This document shows, one piece after another, positions 61,939-63,876 of a DNA stretch of 63,876 bases. Position 1 is the first letter of the stretch. Each line of letters opens with the position of its first letter. The position numbers and the translations under genes are program-made. The notes under the pieces are model-generated. The model was not told where the DNA came from and did no database searches. It saw nothing but the letters and a program-made list of their open reading frames with translations. The stretch spans positions 1-63,876 of the IMG/VR virus record IMGVR_UViG_3300031963_000134, one strand, 5' to 3'. The stretch comes from a virus.

Positions 61939-63873
61939 TTATCCTTCAGAACTTTGAGATCTACCTTGATAGTTCTGCATACCAGGGTAAGCTATACCTG
62001 GGTTTTGTCCGTAGACATCAAAAGGACTAGTATACAAAGGTTGTCCTGACCAAATCTTATAAGCGACTTCCATTGTTTTACCTGGGTCACTTTGGAAATT
62101 GGGGTTATCCATAAGTTCATTAAAGACATCCTGATACGTCTGTTTTTTACTAGGATCTGCAAATATTTCCCTTGGGTTCTTAAAGATCATTTCCCCACCA
62201 ATTGAAGGATCAACTGCAAACTGAGGAGTAAGAGTGTTAAGGTTAGCTGTATATGCTTTATTAGTAATAGCATTTACATACTGGTTCCTTAATGTCTCAC
62301 GAGCTTTAGCTTTAGAGTTATCAAACTCTTGGTTAACAGTTTGATATTTATCCCAAAGACTAGTATCTCTAGCTGCTTTCATTTGTGCAGCTTGATTATA
62401 GATATTAGCATTTTGAGCAGCTTGTTCATTAGAAACACCAACATTTAAGCTGTTGTATCTACCTAAAATATTAGCTGCATTCTCAGCTTGTTTAGCTTGA
62501 AGATCCGCGTATCTAGCATTAAATGCTTGTGGTCCTGTAAACTGTCCAAGTTGATTAGCTGCGATAGCACTTTGTTCAGCTGCTGCTGCTAACTCTCTAG
62601 TAGGATCATAGAAAGTAACATCAGGAGTTACTACGTTAGCTTCAGCCTGCCATGGGTAATAGTTCTTCAAACGTGCATAATCACCTGCTGCACCAGCTAC
62701 TTTGATAATATCTTGTAACCACCAAGGTGCACCAAATTCAACATTAGGAGTTTTTAATTTTTCAGTCTTAGGTCCATCATCAGTAGTAGATGTTTTCTCT
62801 ACCGTTTCATTAAAACTATCTGCTGCTTCTCCCCATGTAACACCTGGTTTAATTAACTCCAAGTGCTCGAGACCCAAGAAGTTATCAGATTTAAGAGCTG
62901 GTCTATAACCCGCATCTTTAAAGATTTCTTGAGTAGCTCTTACAAGTCCGATTTCATTACCATTAACTAAACGGTTACCTTCTCTAACTGCTTTTGCATC
63001 AGGTTTACCATTAATGATATCTGAAGTGTAAAACGCTTCGGCAGGTTGTTTAAGTTTTGTTTCATCAAATTTACTTACATCGAAACCATAAAACTTTAAC
63101 ATGTTCTTACGGTTTTCAACCATAAGATCAGGATTCTCCTTCATCAATTTTTCATACTCTTCCGCTGTTGTCTGATAGTTGTTAGGAGATAATCCTTTCC
63201 AATATTGATACTCCATGAATTTAGGGTGAGCCCAACCATATGAACCTACCTTACCTTTATTTTGAAGTACAATATCAAATCCTTTACCTTCTGGAGTTCT
63301 AAATCCTAACTTTTTATAATTAGGACCACCAACACTAGAAATACGAGTCATAAACTCTATATCGTCTAGTGATAATACTTCATAGGCGTCTTTACCAATT
63401 ATCCAACCTTTTTCACCTTTGGTATTACTACCCTTCTGAGCTTTACCTGCTTTCTCAAGTTTAGCTAAGATACCTTCAGCTCTTTCAAGATCTGCTTCTA
63501 CAGATTCACCAATGGGTTTGTAATTTTCAAATCCGCTCTTACTAGCTGACACTGGTGCAAACCCTGTAGCTTTAGCATACTTCCCATTTTCTTGTTTAAT
63601 GTAAATCTTACCAGCTTTTACATTATCAAGAGTAATTTTTTCATCGTCTGAAGATGTAACGATAATTGCATCAGAAGGAAGTTCGCTCTTTGTCTTAGTA
63701 GTCTTTGTGGTTGTTACTTCAGTTTTAGTAGCTGGAGCAGTTGTAGTAGTCTGAGCACCAGGTTGGTAAGTTGTTTGAGCTACTTGATTAGGATACATAC
63801 CCGGGTACATATTTGGGTACATAGGATAAGGTACAACTTGACCTCTTGGGTTAGCTTGATTGGGTACATTCAT
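61939..63873 (-). CDS. Virion-associated protein with MYP-repeat N-terminus (644 aa)
   Basis: The N-terminus is low-complexity, rich in Met, Tyr, Pro and Asn (three to four short MYP/MYPG repeats), then Thr-rich. The central region (about 150-350) is globular, and the last ~170 residues are Ala/Gln-rich helices. This composition is typical of crAss-like cargo or tail-associated proteins. A complete start lies three bases from the right edge. The 56-base gap to the next gene is AT-rich with no clear terminator. Function is unknown. Confidence 0.6.
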   Translation of the reverse strand: MNVPNQANPRGQVVPYPMYPNMYPGMYPNQVAQTTYQPGAQTTTTAPATKTEVTTTKTTKTKSELPSDAIIVTSSDDEKITLDNVKAGKIYIKQENGKYAKATGFAPVSASKSGFENYKPIGESVEADLERAEGILAKLEKAGKAQKGSNTKGEKGWIIGKDAYEVLSLDDIEFMTRISSVGGPNYKKLGFRTPEGKGFDIVLQNKGKVGSYGWAHPKFMEYQYWKGLSPNNYQTTAEEYEKLMKENPDLMVENRKNMLKFYGFDVSKFDETKLKQPAEAFYTSDIINGKPDAKAVREGNRLVNGNEIGLVRATQEIFKDAGYRPALKSDNFLGLEHLELIKPGVTWGEAADSFNETVEKTSTTDDGPKTEKLKTPNVEFGAPWWLQDIIKVAGAAGDYARLKNYYPWQAEANVVTPDVTFYDPTRELAAAAEQSAIAANQLGQFTGPQAFNARYADLQAKQAENAANILGRYNSLNVGVSNEQAAQNANIYNQAAQMKAARDTSLWDKYQTVNQEFDNSKAKARETLRNQYVNAITNKAYTANLNTLTPQFAVDPSIGGEMIFKNPREIFADPSKKQTYQDVFNELMDNPNFQSDPGKTMEVAYKIWSGQPLYTSPFDVYGQNPGIAYPGMQNYQGRSQSSEG

Positions 63874-63876
63874 TAC

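Noticed and set aside
1-63876. Stop-codon reassignment (TAG or TGA recoding, known in some crAss-like phages)
   Set aside because: Genes end normally in TAA, TGA and TAG (for example TAG at 27277), and no gene needs read-through. No suppressor anticodon was found.
1-63876. CRISPR arrays, insertion sequences or integrase/attachment sites
   Set aside because: No regularly spaced direct repeats, transposase or integrase motifs, or tRNA-overlapping att duplication were seen.

Overview
The window looks like a large part of a crAss-like (Crassvirales-type) tailed phage genome, probably infecting a Bacteroidota host. The evidence is the gene set and layout. The left half carries a plus-strand replication, recombination and nucleotide-metabolism block: SF2 helicase, radical SAM photolyase-like enzyme, uracil-DNA glycosylase, DnaB-like helicase, annealing protein, SSB-like protein, DnaG-like primase, RuvC-like resolvase, VWA/MoxR pair, PD-(D/E)XK nuclease, family B DNA polymerase and MazG-like pyrophosphatase. 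The right half is a convergent minus-strand block of giant proteins, one of which carries the DFDID signature of crAss-like virion RNA polymerases. AT-rich DNA and the general lack of strong Shine-Dalgarno sequences fit a Bacteroidota host. TAA, TGA and TAG all act as stops, so no recoding is needed. Terminase, portal, capsid and a recognisable lysin are not in the window and probably lie beyond the right edge.

Layout. Positions 1-2175 are mostly non-coding and rich in RNA structure. Two copies of a three-way-junction element (128-233 and 812-949) share their stem sequences. Between them are two tiny genes and two orphan copies of the element's 3' strand. An approximately 1 kb highly structured non-coding RNA (about 960-1945) follows, then a long hairpin (1984-2043). 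Positions 2176-5540 hold small accessory genes (DUF6878-like, DUF6915, a SET-domain protein) interleaved with four tRNA or tRNA-like genes. Three of these share the same leucine-type acceptor, D-arm and T-arm but have abnormal cores.

Positions 5540-11000 hold small, mostly unrecognised genes separated by terminator hairpins. Positions 11013-31605 are the replication and repair block, with genes abutting or overlapping by a few bases. A few minus-strand genes interrupt it: one small gene at 10420, one at 14361, and an overlapping membrane/coiled-coil pair at 15454-16096 that looks spanin-like. A strong plus-strand terminator at 31631-31658 closes this half.

Positions 31657-63873 are five minus-strand genes of 1988, about 4900, 2097, 1081 and 644 codons with almost no spacing. 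They are best read as virion cargo and ejection proteins, delivered with the DNA to transcribe early genes and prepare the host. Recognisable domains in them are two apparently active zincin metallopeptidases and a third with a destroyed active site, the RNA polymerase catalytic core, an SF1 helicase, a polynucleotide-kinase-like P-loop domain and SLOG-like domains. The most unusual parts of the window are the RNA-rich left end and the fusion of RNA polymerase, helicase and protease in one chain of about 4,900 residues.
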